A stretch of 38,268 nt of DNA from a virus. The notes below the pieces were generated by a model. It saw nothing but the letters and a program-made list of their open reading frames with translations. It was not told the DNA's origin and made no database searches. This document shows, one piece after another, positions 31,054 to 38,268 of this stretch (positions are counted from its first letter, which is position 1; the number at the start of each line of letters is the position of its first letter). The stretch is from IMG/VR virus record IMGVR_UViG_3300037137_001040, positions 1 to 38,268 of that record. One strand, written 5' to 3'. A program made the position numbers and the translations under genes.

Positions 31054-31094
31054 CGTAAACGAGTCTTGACAAAACGCTGATTTTGTGGTATAAT
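31054..31094 (+). promoter_or_regulatory. Rightward promoter P6 (capsid operon), dyad class
   Basis: TCG-TAAA-CGA, GTC, TTGACA (31066-31071), 17-bp spacer, TGG-TATAAT (31089-31094). It starts right after the 1.6 kaa gene and drives scaffold, capsid and downstream genes. Confidence 0.9.
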
Positions 31095-31156
31095 AAGACA
31101 AGTGTGAAAAATGGGTAAATACCCATGAATTTACGTAAATGGAGGATGTAAACAAT

Positions 31157-31837
31157 ATGGTACAATCTGACGCCGAGAGAGCTGGGGTTTCTATCGAGGA
31201 GACGCCAGCAGTGATTGAGGAGTTAGAGCCGGTAGTTGAGGACCCAAAGGAAACTGAAGAGGGTATTGAGGAGACGGGTGCGGAGCCCGCGCAGGCGACT
31301 TCTAGTGAGGGTGGGCTTGATCCTGAAGCGCGTAAGTATATTGACGAGAAGTTTGACCTACTTGCTAGTGTACTTGCCAAAGGAAACCAGAGTCAAGCAG
31401 ACAAGCTACTAGATCGCATCTCTAAGGTGGTACAAAGGGTGATTCCTTCCGATTTCGATGACCCGGCGACGGAGGTCCTTGTGACCTACTGGGAGGCCAA
31501 GGGCGGGAAGCGGGAGAATATGCCTGATACCAGCAAAGCTGCAAACCCGAATGAGGCATTTACTATGCTAACCAAAGCAGCGCGGAGATTAGCAGTGACG
31601 AAGCCTGTTGTAGAGGCACCCACAGCGCCCTCAACCACAGTGGTGAATCCTGGTCCTGGGACTACACCCACGAAACCTATTGTAACTACCGCAACCAAGA
31701 CTGTACCGCCAAAGGCTGGGCGTGGGGTTCGGCCCGATACAAGAGAGATACTCCGCGATTTGATGGCCTCTGGAGGTATTGACTTTCAGCAGTATATGGA
31801 CCGAGCAAAGAAGATAGGATATGACCCGCTACACTAG
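31157..31837 (+). CDS. Scaffolding protein (putative)
   Basis: 226 residues from ATG 31157 (GGAGG 11 bases upstream; ATG 31139 is also in frame). N-terminus is strongly acidic and Glu/Pro-rich (IEELEPVVEDPKETEEGIEE), then a helical segment (KYIDEKFDLLASVLAKGNQS) and a Pro/Thr-rich linker. The C-terminus is basic and helical (REILRDLMASGGIDFQQYMD), as needed to bind the coat. Composition and position directly before the capsid gene fit a scaffold that is removed during maturation. Confidence 0.75.
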   Translation: MVQSDAERAGVSIEETPAVIEELEPVVEDPKETEEGIEETGAEPAQATSSEGGLDPEARKYIDEKFDLLASVLAKGNQSQADKLLDRISKVVQRVIPSDFDDPATEVLVTYWEAKGGKRENMPDTSKAANPNEAFTMLTKAARRLAVTKPVVEAPTAPSTTVVNPGPGTTPTKPIVTTATKTVPPKAGRGVRPDTREILRDLMASGGIDFQQYMDRAKKIGYDPLH

Positions 31838-31873
31838 ACTGAAAGAGGGTGGTCGGGTTGAGAAGGAGTTAAC

Positions 31874-32734
31874 GTGGCAACTAATGTAGCTGCAAGTTTT
31901 ACAAGTCAAGAGAAGACTATTATTGAGAGGTGTCGATTCTACGCGCAGTTCAATGCGCTGATGCCCTCACTGGTTACACAGTTCACCATGCCTGCTGGGA
32001 ATAGGCAGATTACGGTTAATAGGTACTCTGACCTTTCAGCGGATGCGCTGACTGACGGTGTCGATATGGCCATAGGAAAGGCCCTTGGTTTGGATACTGT
32101 GACACTGACCACCTCAGAGTATGGTCTAAAGGTCATTGTCACCAAGAAGATGGTTCGTGAGAATGTCGACAATGTGTTCGCAAATGCCGGCAAATTGGCT
32201 GGGGATGCGATGGCCAAGTACCGCGAGAAGCTTCTGTTAGCTTTGTTCTCTGGCGTATCAACATATACGGTCGGTTCCGCATCAACCGAACTTACCTTGG
32301 GGCATATTGCTGCTGCTGTGTCTACCCTGGACTCAGTCCCGGCGTCTGGAGAGTATGTGGGGGTGTTTCATCCCTTTAGCTTGAAGGATCTGTGGGATGA
32401 CCTAACGGCTCACGGCGCTAACGTACATGTACCTTGGTACGGACTGGCTGAGGACATGGCTCGGAAGTACATTCGTGGTCGGGACCGGATCTCCGGTATA
32501 CCTATCATGGTTGATGGGAACCTGGTTCCAGATGGTGCTGACGACGTTGTGAGTGGGGTATTCTGTCGAGAGGCATTTGGTCTGGTTACAGAAAAAACCT
32601 GGGATGTTGAGAAAGAAGTAGACGCATCTATGAGAGCCACGGAGCTGGTCTTTGTGGCGGATGAGGGCGTGGCGGAGTTGGTCGACAAGTATTGCGTGCA
32701 GATGACCTTCGATGCCGCGAGAGAAACTGCATAG
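31874..32734 (+). CDS. Major capsid protein (HK97-fold, putative)
   Basis: 286 residues from GTG 31874 behind AAGGAG. N-terminal helix (SQEKTIIERCRFYAQFNALM), then ITVNRYSDLSADALTDGVDM and LTTSEYGLKVIVTKKMVREN, and a P-domain-like region around residues 105-170. HPFSLKDLWDDLTAHG and GIPIMVDGNLVPDGADD follow, typical of HK97-type coats of podovirus-like phages. Position after the scaffold supports this. It is followed by a strong hairpin that may adjust expression. Confidence 0.85.
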   Translation: MATNVAASFTSQEKTIIERCRFYAQFNALMPSLVTQFTMPAGNRQITVNRYSDLSADALTDGVDMAIGKALGLDTVTLTTSEYGLKVIVTKKMVRENVDNVFANAGKLAGDAMAKYREKLLLALFSGVSTYTVGSASTELTLGHIAAAVSTLDSVPASGEYVGVFHPFSLKDLWDDLTAHGANVHVPWYGLAEDMARKYIRGRDRISGIPIMVDGNLVPDGADDVVSGVFCREAFGLVTEKTWDVEKEVDASMRATELVFVADEGVAELVDKYCVQMTFDAARETA

Positions 32735-32754
32735 TTAGGGTAGACCCCCTATAA

Positions 32755-32802
32755 GTGGGGGAGGGGTGTGGAGGCTGTGAGGCTGAAGTGAACCTCCCCC
32801 AC
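32755..32802 (+). other. Hairpin after the capsid gene
   Basis: GTGGGGGAGG (32755-32764) pairs perfectly with CCTCCCCCAC (32793-32802) around a 28-base loop. The arms are two copies of the iterated GGGGGAG motif in opposite orientation. There is no T tract, so it is a weak terminator, RNA stabiliser or processing site that could raise capsid mRNA relative to downstream genes. Confidence 0.75.
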
Positions 32803-32823
32803 AAATAAATGGAGGAATAAGAA

Positions 32824-33603
32824 ATGAGTTCGTTTCCTACGACTGTTGAATTGACAAATGATTCGGTACTGGCAACCCCATCTAGTAATCTCTGGGGCGT
32901 GCCGATTGGTACTATGGGCAAGACTGCTGATGGACGGTGTTTTCGACTGTGCAAGGCTGCTGGTGCACTGACTGGGCTGGCTAGATTAGCAATCAGCACG
33001 GCGCACTGCCCCGGAGCTACCGGGCACGAGGATCACCAGGGTTTTGAGGGCGTTCCGTATGCTAATGCCGCAGCAGGTGCTACAAAGGTAAAGATAGCTG
33101 ATACCACAGCTAGGGCGATTAATTATTACTCTGGTGGGTACTTGGCTATTTACCCAGCTGCTCCGTATTGTGCGCTTCCAATCCGCTCATCTGCTCTGGG
33201 GACCACAGCCTATGTAGAGTTGACTCTAGACTGCGAATTGCCCGTTGCGATAACTACCGCTACTGGTATAACGGCCTATGTCAGTCCCTACTCTATGGTG
33301 CAGGCTGCATCTTCTGTTGGTGCCGATTATGAAGCCTTTGTGTGCTTGCCGCTTGTTGCAGTGGCATCGGGTGATTACTTTTGGGGCCAGACAGGTGGTC
33401 CGGCAATTGTGACGCCGAATGGTGGGACCTGGCCGGGACAGGGTGCCCACTACCGTGACGTGTTTGCCTGGCAGGATGGCACTATTAACCCATCCTCTGT
33501 TGCAGACCCCACAGCTGGGTATCAGCGGGTAGGGTACTTGCTCATGGGCACAGTCAACGGGTATGGTGATCTGTTTATCATGCTGCAACTTGATGGTTGC
33601 TAG
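32824..33603 (+). CDS. Structural protein, head decoration or fibre candidate
   Basis: 259 residues from ATG 32824 behind GGAGGAATAAG. Ala/Gly/Thr-rich and strand-rich (AAAGATKVKIADTTARAINY, LGTTAYVELTLDCELPVAIT). It directly follows the capsid gene, where many phages encode a decoration or head-fibre protein. No motif. The next hairpin (33621-33646) ends its message segment. Confidence 0.65.
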   Translation: MSSFPTTVELTNDSVLATPSSNLWGVPIGTMGKTADGRCFRLCKAAGALTGLARLAISTAHCPGATGHEDHQGFEGVPYANAAAGATKVKIADTTARAINYYSGGYLAIYPAAPYCALPIRSSALGTTAYVELTLDCELPVAITTATGITAYVSPYSMVQAASSVGADYEAFVCLPLVAVASGDYFWGQTGGPAIVTPNGGTWPGQGAHYRDVFAWQDGTINPSSVADPTAGYQRVGYLLMGTVNGYGDLFIMLQLDGC

Positions 33604-33620
33604 TTACGGCTATACGATCA

Positions 33621-33646
33621 GGGGCCGGACGGGAAAATCCGGCCCC
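33621..33646 (+). other. GC-rich hairpin between structural genes
   Basis: GGGGCCGGA and TCCGGCCCC form a perfect 9-bp stem with an 8-base loop (CGGGAAAA). It is followed by ACAGAAAG, not a T tract. Probably an mRNA-processing or partial-termination hairpin. Confidence 0.75.
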
Positions 33647-33670
33647 ACAGAAAGAAGGGGGTCTAATCTA

Positions 33671-34153
33671 ATGGCTGGTTTAATGGAAGAGCTGGCTAGG
33701 GAAGCCACTCAACAGGCACATGGTTCGGGTCGTCTCGATGCTGTGGGGGGTCAGAATATCGTCTTTTGCCATATGATCCACCCAAAGACAGGGGCGATTC
33801 TTCAGCTGATTGCAGAGCCCCAGGTGATTTTGACATCACTGACTAAGGGGTTTGTGTTGGTGCTGAACAGTAAGACTGGTTTACGGTGTAAGCTAGTGGT
33901 CGGGTATGATCTATTACCGGAGGGTTTTGTTTATGAAGGACAGCGAGTTTGTCGCCAAAATCAAGACACTAAACTTCAACAGCCACGGACGAACGGAGAC
34001 GCAAGAACTCAAGAATCTGTCCGGGGCGAGGATTACGCCGACGAACAAGGACCCGAGGTTTCAGACAATACTCCCCCAAGGAGCAGCCGAAAGCCGAGCA
34101 CATCGAAACGAGCTGATCGAAAGTGCCAAAGAAAAACTAGATCTAAAGGTTAA
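33671..34153 (+). CDS. Small structural/assembly protein with overlapping tail
   Basis: 160 residues from ATG 33671 (AAGGGGG upstream). The first 95 residues look globular (MAGLMEELAREATQQAHGSG, NIVFCHMIHPKTGAILQL, TSLTKGFVLVLNSKTGLR). From about residue 88 the chain is basic and low in complexity (SRKPSTSKRADRKCQRKTRS). This tail overlaps the next gene out of frame for 221 bases. The tail may be an artefact of overprinting, or a real basic DNA-binding arm. No family recognised. Confidence 0.6.
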   Translation: MAGLMEELAREATQQAHGSGRLDAVGGQNIVFCHMIHPKTGAILQLIAEPQVILTSLTKGFVLVLNSKTGLRCKLVVGYDLLPEGFVYEGQRVCRQNQDTKLQQPRTNGDARTQESVRGEDYADEQGPEVSDNTPPRSSRKPSTSKRADRKCQRKTRSKG

Positions 34154-34226
34154 GAATACACCCCACAAAGCTAGACGGCTTCACGGTACCCGAACTCTGG
34201 GTGTGTACGAGGTAGAGAAACTGTGA
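33933..34226 (+). CDS. Small basic protein overlapping its upstream neighbour
   Basis: 97 residues from ATG 33933, eight bases after a good GGAGGG SD that lies inside the previous gene. Basic, helical (ESRAHRNELIESAKEKLDLK) with RITPTNKDPRF. It ends in a GTGA overlap with the next gene, so the coupling supports it. It is in frame 3 of the preceding frame's tail; the two share 221 bases. A +1 frameshift fusion of the two is an alternative. Confidence 0.65.
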   Translation: MKDSEFVAKIKTLNFNSHGRTETQELKNLSGARITPTNKDPRFQTILPQGAAESRAHRNELIESAKEKLDLKVKNTPHKARRLHGTRTLGVYEVEKL

Positions 34227-35893
34227 GTTACACTGAGGCGGACCTGCGTCAACTGCTGACAGAGGATATTGGAGCCTACATTCCAGGGACTGTCACTACA
34301 CCCTCTACGGACGGCGGCCTCACTACTACTGACGCCTCTCTCAAGTATCTGAAAGAGCATGAGCTTGATGGTCAGTGGTGTTATGTCGCGGACGGGGGAG
34401 GTAATGTAACGTGTGCGATTCAGGATGACACTGGCGAGTTGAGTGTCAGTCCGACAATTCTGGTTGATGGAACTAACACTATTACAGTAGCTACTGCCGG
34501 AACGTTCTTAGTGATAATCCCTGCCGGTAAAATCGGGGCTGCGGCTAGTGGTACATGTACGATTCTTCCCGACCCACTACCCTGCCTCGAAGGCGCCACT
34601 ATTCTTACCGCCGCAGACACAGGAGACTTTACCCTTGAGTTATCGGCGCTGAGTGACACAAACACGCTTACCGACAACACTGGAACAGCTGAGGGCAGTC
34701 CTATTACATTAGTAACCGGGAATAACATCATTACTGTAACTGTCCTAGGTACGTTTGATATAGTGGTTGGTAGTTTCGGTATTGCAATGGTCCAAGAGAT
34801 TGATGGCGGCTGTATAATGTCGGGGGATCTCACAATTGCCGGGAGCATAATAGGAGGGGGTGGTAGCGGTACAGTAGAGGCAGCGGATGCAACTGGCACG
34901 TTTAATGTACAACTACTGGTATTTGATCCGATAGTCCTAAAATGGTTTCTGGGAATGATGTATCTAATGCTGACTGGAGTGAACATTATTCCAGATGAGT
35001 CTGAGGCTGCGTTGATTGCAGGGATTCAGCAGGAATCCCGCCGGGTGGTGAGTTTCGCTCCAACGACTGGCCTCTTGACCTTTGCCACTTCCTTTCCGGT
35101 TGATCTCTCAGCAGATGACGCATTCGTGATTACTCCCTGGTCTCATCTGGAAATTGAACGGGCGTTGAATCGTGCTCGCCAACTGGCTGGGATTAGGGTT
35201 TCTGATGTCTTCGAGGCTTCTGATTTCGTATGGGTCAACAACACCTACAAGTATTCCCTCCCAACTGCGGTCTTGTCAGATAGTACAGGGACAACATCAG
35301 GAAGTCCCGTAGCTTTGGGTAACGGGACAAATACCATCACTGTCACTGGAGCCGGGGACTTTACGGTTGTTCTCCCAATGGGTTGGTCTGGGGCCGCCGC
35401 CAGCGGCGGGGCCGCAGTTACTGGAGCCCCAGTGGTGCTGGTTCCAGGGAGTCAAACTCTGTCAGTAACGGGCACAGGGACAATTGTGCTTACTCTTACA
35501 GAGGTGTCTCCTAAAGAGTGCTTCATCACCCGTATCCAGATCAACGACTCCCCCACAACTGTGTGGCTTAATCTAAGAGATTGGCACCGCCGAGGGGACG
35601 ACATCTACTTCTTGTATAACCATACCGCCGGGATGAAACTACGTCTCTGGTATGAGTACCCGTTGCCAGAACTAGATGACGATACGAGCACATGGGATAT
35701 TACGCATGATCAAGCACTGTTGCTGATTACCTATGCTCAGATCGAGCTATTTCGGGCACAGTTTCATCGTTCTAAGGTTGATATGAAGACGGAGATTGCA
35801 GAGCGCATTCGTGAACGACAGGAAGTTCTTCATGAGCGATACCTTGTTGCGGGGCCTGTGCCATCAACTGAGATTGCCAGGTACTCAATCTAG
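34223..35893 (+). CDS. Adaptor/neck-like structural protein with inserted beta repeats
   Basis: 556 residues from GTG 34223. N-terminus (EADLRQLLTEDIGAYIPGTV) and C-terminus (WDITHDQALLLITYAQIELF..., then EIAERIRERQEVLHERY) are helical, like head-tail adaptors. Three beta repeats are inserted: around residues 67-105, 140-180 and 350-385. Each has D.tG...gSP..L..GtNtITV followed by a strand and GaAaSG. These are Ig-like or decoration modules in tandem. Probably a neck or tail-completion protein carrying surface domains. Confidence 0.65.
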   Translation: MSYTEADLRQLLTEDIGAYIPGTVTTPSTDGGLTTTDASLKYLKEHELDGQWCYVADGGGNVTCAIQDDTGELSVSPTILVDGTNTITVATAGTFLVIIPAGKIGAAASGTCTILPDPLPCLEGATILTAADTGDFTLELSALSDTNTLTDNTGTAEGSPITLVTGNNIITVTVLGTFDIVVGSFGIAMVQEIDGGCIMSGDLTIAGSIIGGGGSGTVEAADATGTFNVQLLVFDPIVLKWFLGMMYLMLTGVNIIPDESEAALIAGIQQESRRVVSFAPTTGLLTFATSFPVDLSADDAFVITPWSHLEIERALNRARQLAGIRVSDVFEASDFVWVNNTYKYSLPTAVLSDSTGTTSGSPVALGNGTNTITVTGAGDFTVVLPMGWSGAAASGGAAVTGAPVVLVPGSQTLSVTGTGTIVLTLTEVSPKECFITRIQINDSPTTVWLNLRDWHRRGDDIYFLYNHTAGMKLRLWYEYPLPELDDDTSTWDITHDQALLLITYAQIELFRAQFHRSKVDMKTEIAERIRERQEVLHERYLVAGPVPSTEIARYSI

Positions 35894-35902
35894 GAGGCTA
35901 TG

Positions 35903-36100
35903 ATGGGCATACGAAAAATCAGTAGGAGTTGGCGCGGGGCTATGGTGTTGATGACTGGGATTTCTGGAGTTACGATGGTGACATGTTACGGCATGGCCTG
36001 TAGTGAAAATAGCGTGGTGGTCCTGGCCGCCGGGGCCGTGGCTGCGATCGTAGCTCTAGCTGCCGGATACTGCGGTTTTAGTATTGGAAAGCCGAGATAG
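35903..36100 (+). CDS. Two-TM small membrane protein, holin candidate
   Basis: 65 residues from ATG 35903 with AGGAGG five bases upstream (ATG 35900 is also in frame). Basic N-terminus (MGIRKISRSWRG), TM1 at about residues 13-32 (AMVLMTGISGVTMVTCYGMA) and TM2 at about 38-58 (VVVLAAGAVAAIVALAAGYC), basic end GKPR. A class II holin or a tail membrane protein. With 2132-2389 it gives two such candidates and no endolysin. Confidence 0.6.
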   Translation: MGIRKISRSWRGAMVLMTGISGVTMVTCYGMACSENSVVVLAAGAVAAIVALAAGYCGFSIGKPR

Positions 36101-36110
36101 TAGGAGTAAT

Positions 36111-36296
36111 ATGGTCAGACTAAACTTTCTCAAATCAACCAAGAAAGCAACCAAGAGGCTCAAGAAGACGACTGCCCCCTCGACCCCGACGTATACAGAA
36201 AGTCAGGATGAATTGGCAGGTAAACTTGGGGGAGCTGGTGGTACGACTGTGAAACGAATTCGCAATAGGTACAAGGATCTAGATCAATTTGCGTAG
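36111..36296 (+). CDS. Small basic protein
   Basis: 61 residues from ATG 36111 (AGGAGTAAT upstream). Lys/Arg/Thr-rich: MVRLNFLKSTKKATKRLKKT, then GGAGGTTVKRIRNRYKDLD. Similar in size and charge to 2355-2558. It lies directly before the spike gene. Function unknown; virion or nucleic-acid association is possible. Confidence 0.6.
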   Translation: MVRLNFLKSTKKATKRLKKTTAPSTPTYTESQDELAGKLGGAGGTTVKRIRNRYKDLDQFA

Positions 36297-36309
36297 AGGA
36301 AGGTAGAGG

Positions 36310-38268
36310 ATGGCTGGACATTATCGTTTTCTTTCGGAGGAAGCTCTTACCTTTAAGGGGAAATGCACAAATACTGTGGGAAGTACAACCTCGGTTGTGG
36401 TTCCTGCGCTGAGTGGGTATACTGATGACTTCTTTACTCCTGTGGGTGGGGGGGCCCAGTCATATTACATGATTGTCATGGTCAATGCCAACTCTGCGGG
36501 CAATGCACCTCAAGGGCAGATCCGGGCGATTACTGACTACGTGTCGGCGACAGGCACCTTTACAACCGCTGCTTTTGGCGCTACTGTAGAGGATGGGGAT
36601 ATCGTGATGGTGGTCTCCTCACTCATTTATGCTGCGGGTGGGGGAGACATTGCGGCGATTTTAGCCATGCTTACGGATGTACATAATACGGATCTCCCTG
36701 CCGTACTCGGCGTGGCGAATTCTATCAACGCGGATAAGCTTGCCTATTCTGGAACGGTCACGACAGCAACCAGCACTACAGAATTCGCAGCAACAGGGTT
36801 AGTGGGGACAACTGGCAATGACTACTTCCGTGGGTGGTATGTCTATGTCCTGTGGGATTCTGGTGGTCTTGGTGTGGCTCCCCAGGGAGAATGGAAGCCT
36901 GTCTCGGATTATGTGATGCTGACAGGTACCTTCACCCATGCGGCGTTTACTGCCCGGCTTGCAGTGGGGGATAGGGTCGTTCTTATCCACCCCAGCATCG
37001 CTAACAACATAGAGGCCCCTCTTTTCGCTACATTGGGGATTACTGGCCCAGTGATTTGGTGTGACTTTACCAACGGGGTTGACACCAATCCTGGCACCTT
37101 CGCAGCACCAGTGAAGTGGCCACACACAGCCATTAGTAAGCACACTGACAATAATAATGGAGCTGTGGTGTTTATGCCAGGCAACTACAACTTGAATGAG
37201 GCGGCGGCTGGGTATGGCGCGTTTGTCCAGACAATTCGCAACCTAACGCTAATCTTCATGGGCGGACCCTCCCCCAAAGATGGTGGGGAATTGTCTTGTT
37301 CATTCCGCCGATATACCACCACGCTAGGAACGCTGGTAGCTACTGGTCCTTGTCTTGACGTACAGGAAGCCACGCGTTTTGTGGGCCACTCGGAGTGGTT
37401 TACTGACCATGCTACTTATCCTGGAGTAAGACTTAACGACACCCCAGCCGGGGGAGAGGATGGGGGTTTTGGTGATGTTACCGGCTGTCGTTTTGTGGGT
37501 TGGGGATTGATGACAGTTGGGTTACAGGTTATGGGTGGGAACTACAATGCGGTGCATGGAAACATCTTTGAAGAGCTGACTAAGGGTGTTGAGTTTGTAG
37601 GGGGTGTGGGCAATCCTGCCTACAACCAGTTCTATGACAATGACTTTCGTGGTTGTACTTATGATTTCTACTGTAGTACGCAACCTACAAACAATGATAT
37701 CTATAATAATAGAGCTGTAAACAAGGCTGGTCGGAGTCACACGAATTTCTACCACGGTGGGGCTCTGTATGGTACTTCTAATAGTATCTATAACAACACA
37801 ATGGACTTGACCAGAGCGGGCATCTCCGATGTCTCTCTGGCAACACTGGCCGCAGCCAATAACTTAATCTGGGGGAATATATACTCAGACACGAGCGATG
37901 ATATCGCAACCGGGTTGGCACTAGATAATCTTGATCATTTACTCTTGTTGGATGGTGCCACACAGAAATATCCTGAGCAGTGTGCAACCGATTCTATTCT
38001 CGCGAAGCTAATAGCAAAAGGAGATCCGGCAGTACCATCTACATACGACTGTACTACCGATTCCCTAGAGGCACTATCCGATGCGGTGGCGGCGAACGCA
38101 GCCAAGCTTGCTCGTGCTACTTGCTCCTCTACTTACTGGAACACGTCAGCGATTGTGACCCTTCCGGCTACTGGGGCTGCGGCTGACCAAGCATTTCCTA
38201 ATGTAGTGATTCCCACGGCCGCCAATGGTGGTATTCCAACAGGAGCTACGGTTCTGTCAGTATTTGGT
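36310..38268 (+). CDS. Tail spike with right-handed beta-helix (continues at 2-496)
   Basis: 653 codons in the window from ATG 36310 (GGAAGG upstream); it joins 170-496 across the contig ends for about 761 residues. Two N-terminal repeats of about 85 residues each carry APQG....I.DYV..TGTFT.AAF.A.V..GD.V. The central part, residues about 370-520, has beta-helix rungs: NAVHGNIFEELTKGVEF, NQFYDNDFRG, NDIYNNRAVN, NSIYNNTMDL and NLIWGNIYSD. This is the fold of phage tailspikes that bind or cleave host polysaccharide. No catalytic motif is assigned. It would be the main host-range determinant. Confidence 0.85.
   Translation, partial: MAGHYRFLSEEALTFKGKCTNTVGSTTSVVVPALSGYTDDFFTPVGGGAQSYYMIVMVNANSAGNAPQGQIRAITDYVSATGTFTTAAFGATVEDGDIVMVVSSLIYAAGGGDIAAILAMLTDVHNTDLPAVLGVANSINADKLAYSGTVTTATSTTEFAATGLVGTTGNDYFRGWYVYVLWDSGGLGVAPQGEWKPVSDYVMLTGTFTHAAFTARLAVGDRVVLIHPSIANNIEAPLFATLGITGPVIWCDFTNGVDTNPGTFAAPVKWPHTAISKHTDNNNGAVVFMPGNYNLNEAAAGYGAFVQTIRNLTLIFMGGPSPKDGGELSCSFRRYTTTLGTLVATGPCLDVQEATRFVGHSEWFTDHATYPGVRLNDTPAGGEDGGFGDVTGCRFVGWGLMTVGLQVMGGNYNAVHGNIFEELTKGVEFVGGVGNPAYNQFYDNDFRGCTYDFYCSTQPTNNDIYNNRAVNKAGRSHTNFYHGGALYGTSNSIYNNTMDLTRAGISDVSLATLAAANNLIWGNIYSDTSDDIATGLALDNLDHLLLLDGATQKYPEQCATDSILAKLIAKGDPAVPSTYDCTTDSLEALSDAVAANAAKLARATCSSTYWNTSAIVTLPATGAAADQAFPNVVIPTAANGGIPTGATVLSVFG
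38100..38268. repeat. Terminal direct repeat (right copy)
   Basis: Same 169 bases as 1-169 apart from one base (38141 a against 42 g). It shows that the contig is circular and the spike gene continues at the left end. Confidence 0.9.

Noticed and set aside
1-38268. Temperate lifestyle
   Set aside because: No integrase, excisionase, repressor or attachment site could be recognised.
1-38268. tRNA genes
   Set aside because: No cloverleaf with CCA-proximal and T-loop (GGTTCRA) sequence was noticed; a tRNA scan would settle it.

Overview
The window is almost certainly the complete genome of a virulent, podovirus-like tailed phage, linearised inside a tail-spike gene. Bases 1-169 recur at 38100-38268 with one mismatch, so the sequence closes into a circle of about 38,099 bp. 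I see no integrase, repressor, tRNA, rRNA or CRISPR array. The host cannot be named. Strong GGAGG-type ribosome binding sites and TTGACA/TATAAT promoters show that it uses a sigma70-type bacterial polymerase.

Layout on the circle. (1) The rightward late block runs from about 20426 through the origin to 4836. It holds small early-type genes (a truncated HNH endonuclease and two CxxCxGxG zinc proteins), terminase small and large subunits, portal, a 1.6 kaa virion protein, scaffold, major capsid protein, adaptor-like and repeat-rich structural proteins, a beta-helix tail spike (36310 through the join to 496), a beta-propeller protein, two-TM holin-like proteins and a large tail protein. (2) The leftward replication and nucleotide-metabolism block runs from 19474 down to 5069. 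It holds many small membrane or zinc proteins, a RecA-fold helicase, a Cas4/RecB-like nuclease, a Sak4-like ATPase, an XPF/ERCC4-like nuclease, a family 4 uracil-DNA glycosylase, a metallophosphoesterase, a deoxyribosyltransferase-like protein, a family A DNA polymerase, dATP/dGTP diphosphohydrolase and MazG proteins, and a small metallopeptidase. (3) The two blocks diverge from a gene-poor region at 19475-20425. It carries 10-bp iterons, an AT-rich stretch, a lac-operator-like palindrome and hairpins, and is the best candidate for the replication origin and control region. They converge at 4837-5068, where a leftward promoter, a strong hairpin and an intrinsic terminator define a probable small RNA.

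The most interesting signals are these. Six promoters, on both strands, share one architecture: a TCG-N4-CGA dyad three bases upstream of the -35 box, a 17-bp spacer and a TGN-extended TATAAT. This looks like one phage regulon. A heptamer, GGGGGAG, occurs about 75 times by my manual count, roughly ten-fold more than expected. The 3'-5' exonuclease of the DNA polymerase appears split: Exo I lies at the C-terminus of the UDG gene, and Exo II/III lie before the polymerase, with two unrelated genes between. The polymerase N-terminus also has a frame break at an A5/T5 run. No endolysin or primase was recognised.
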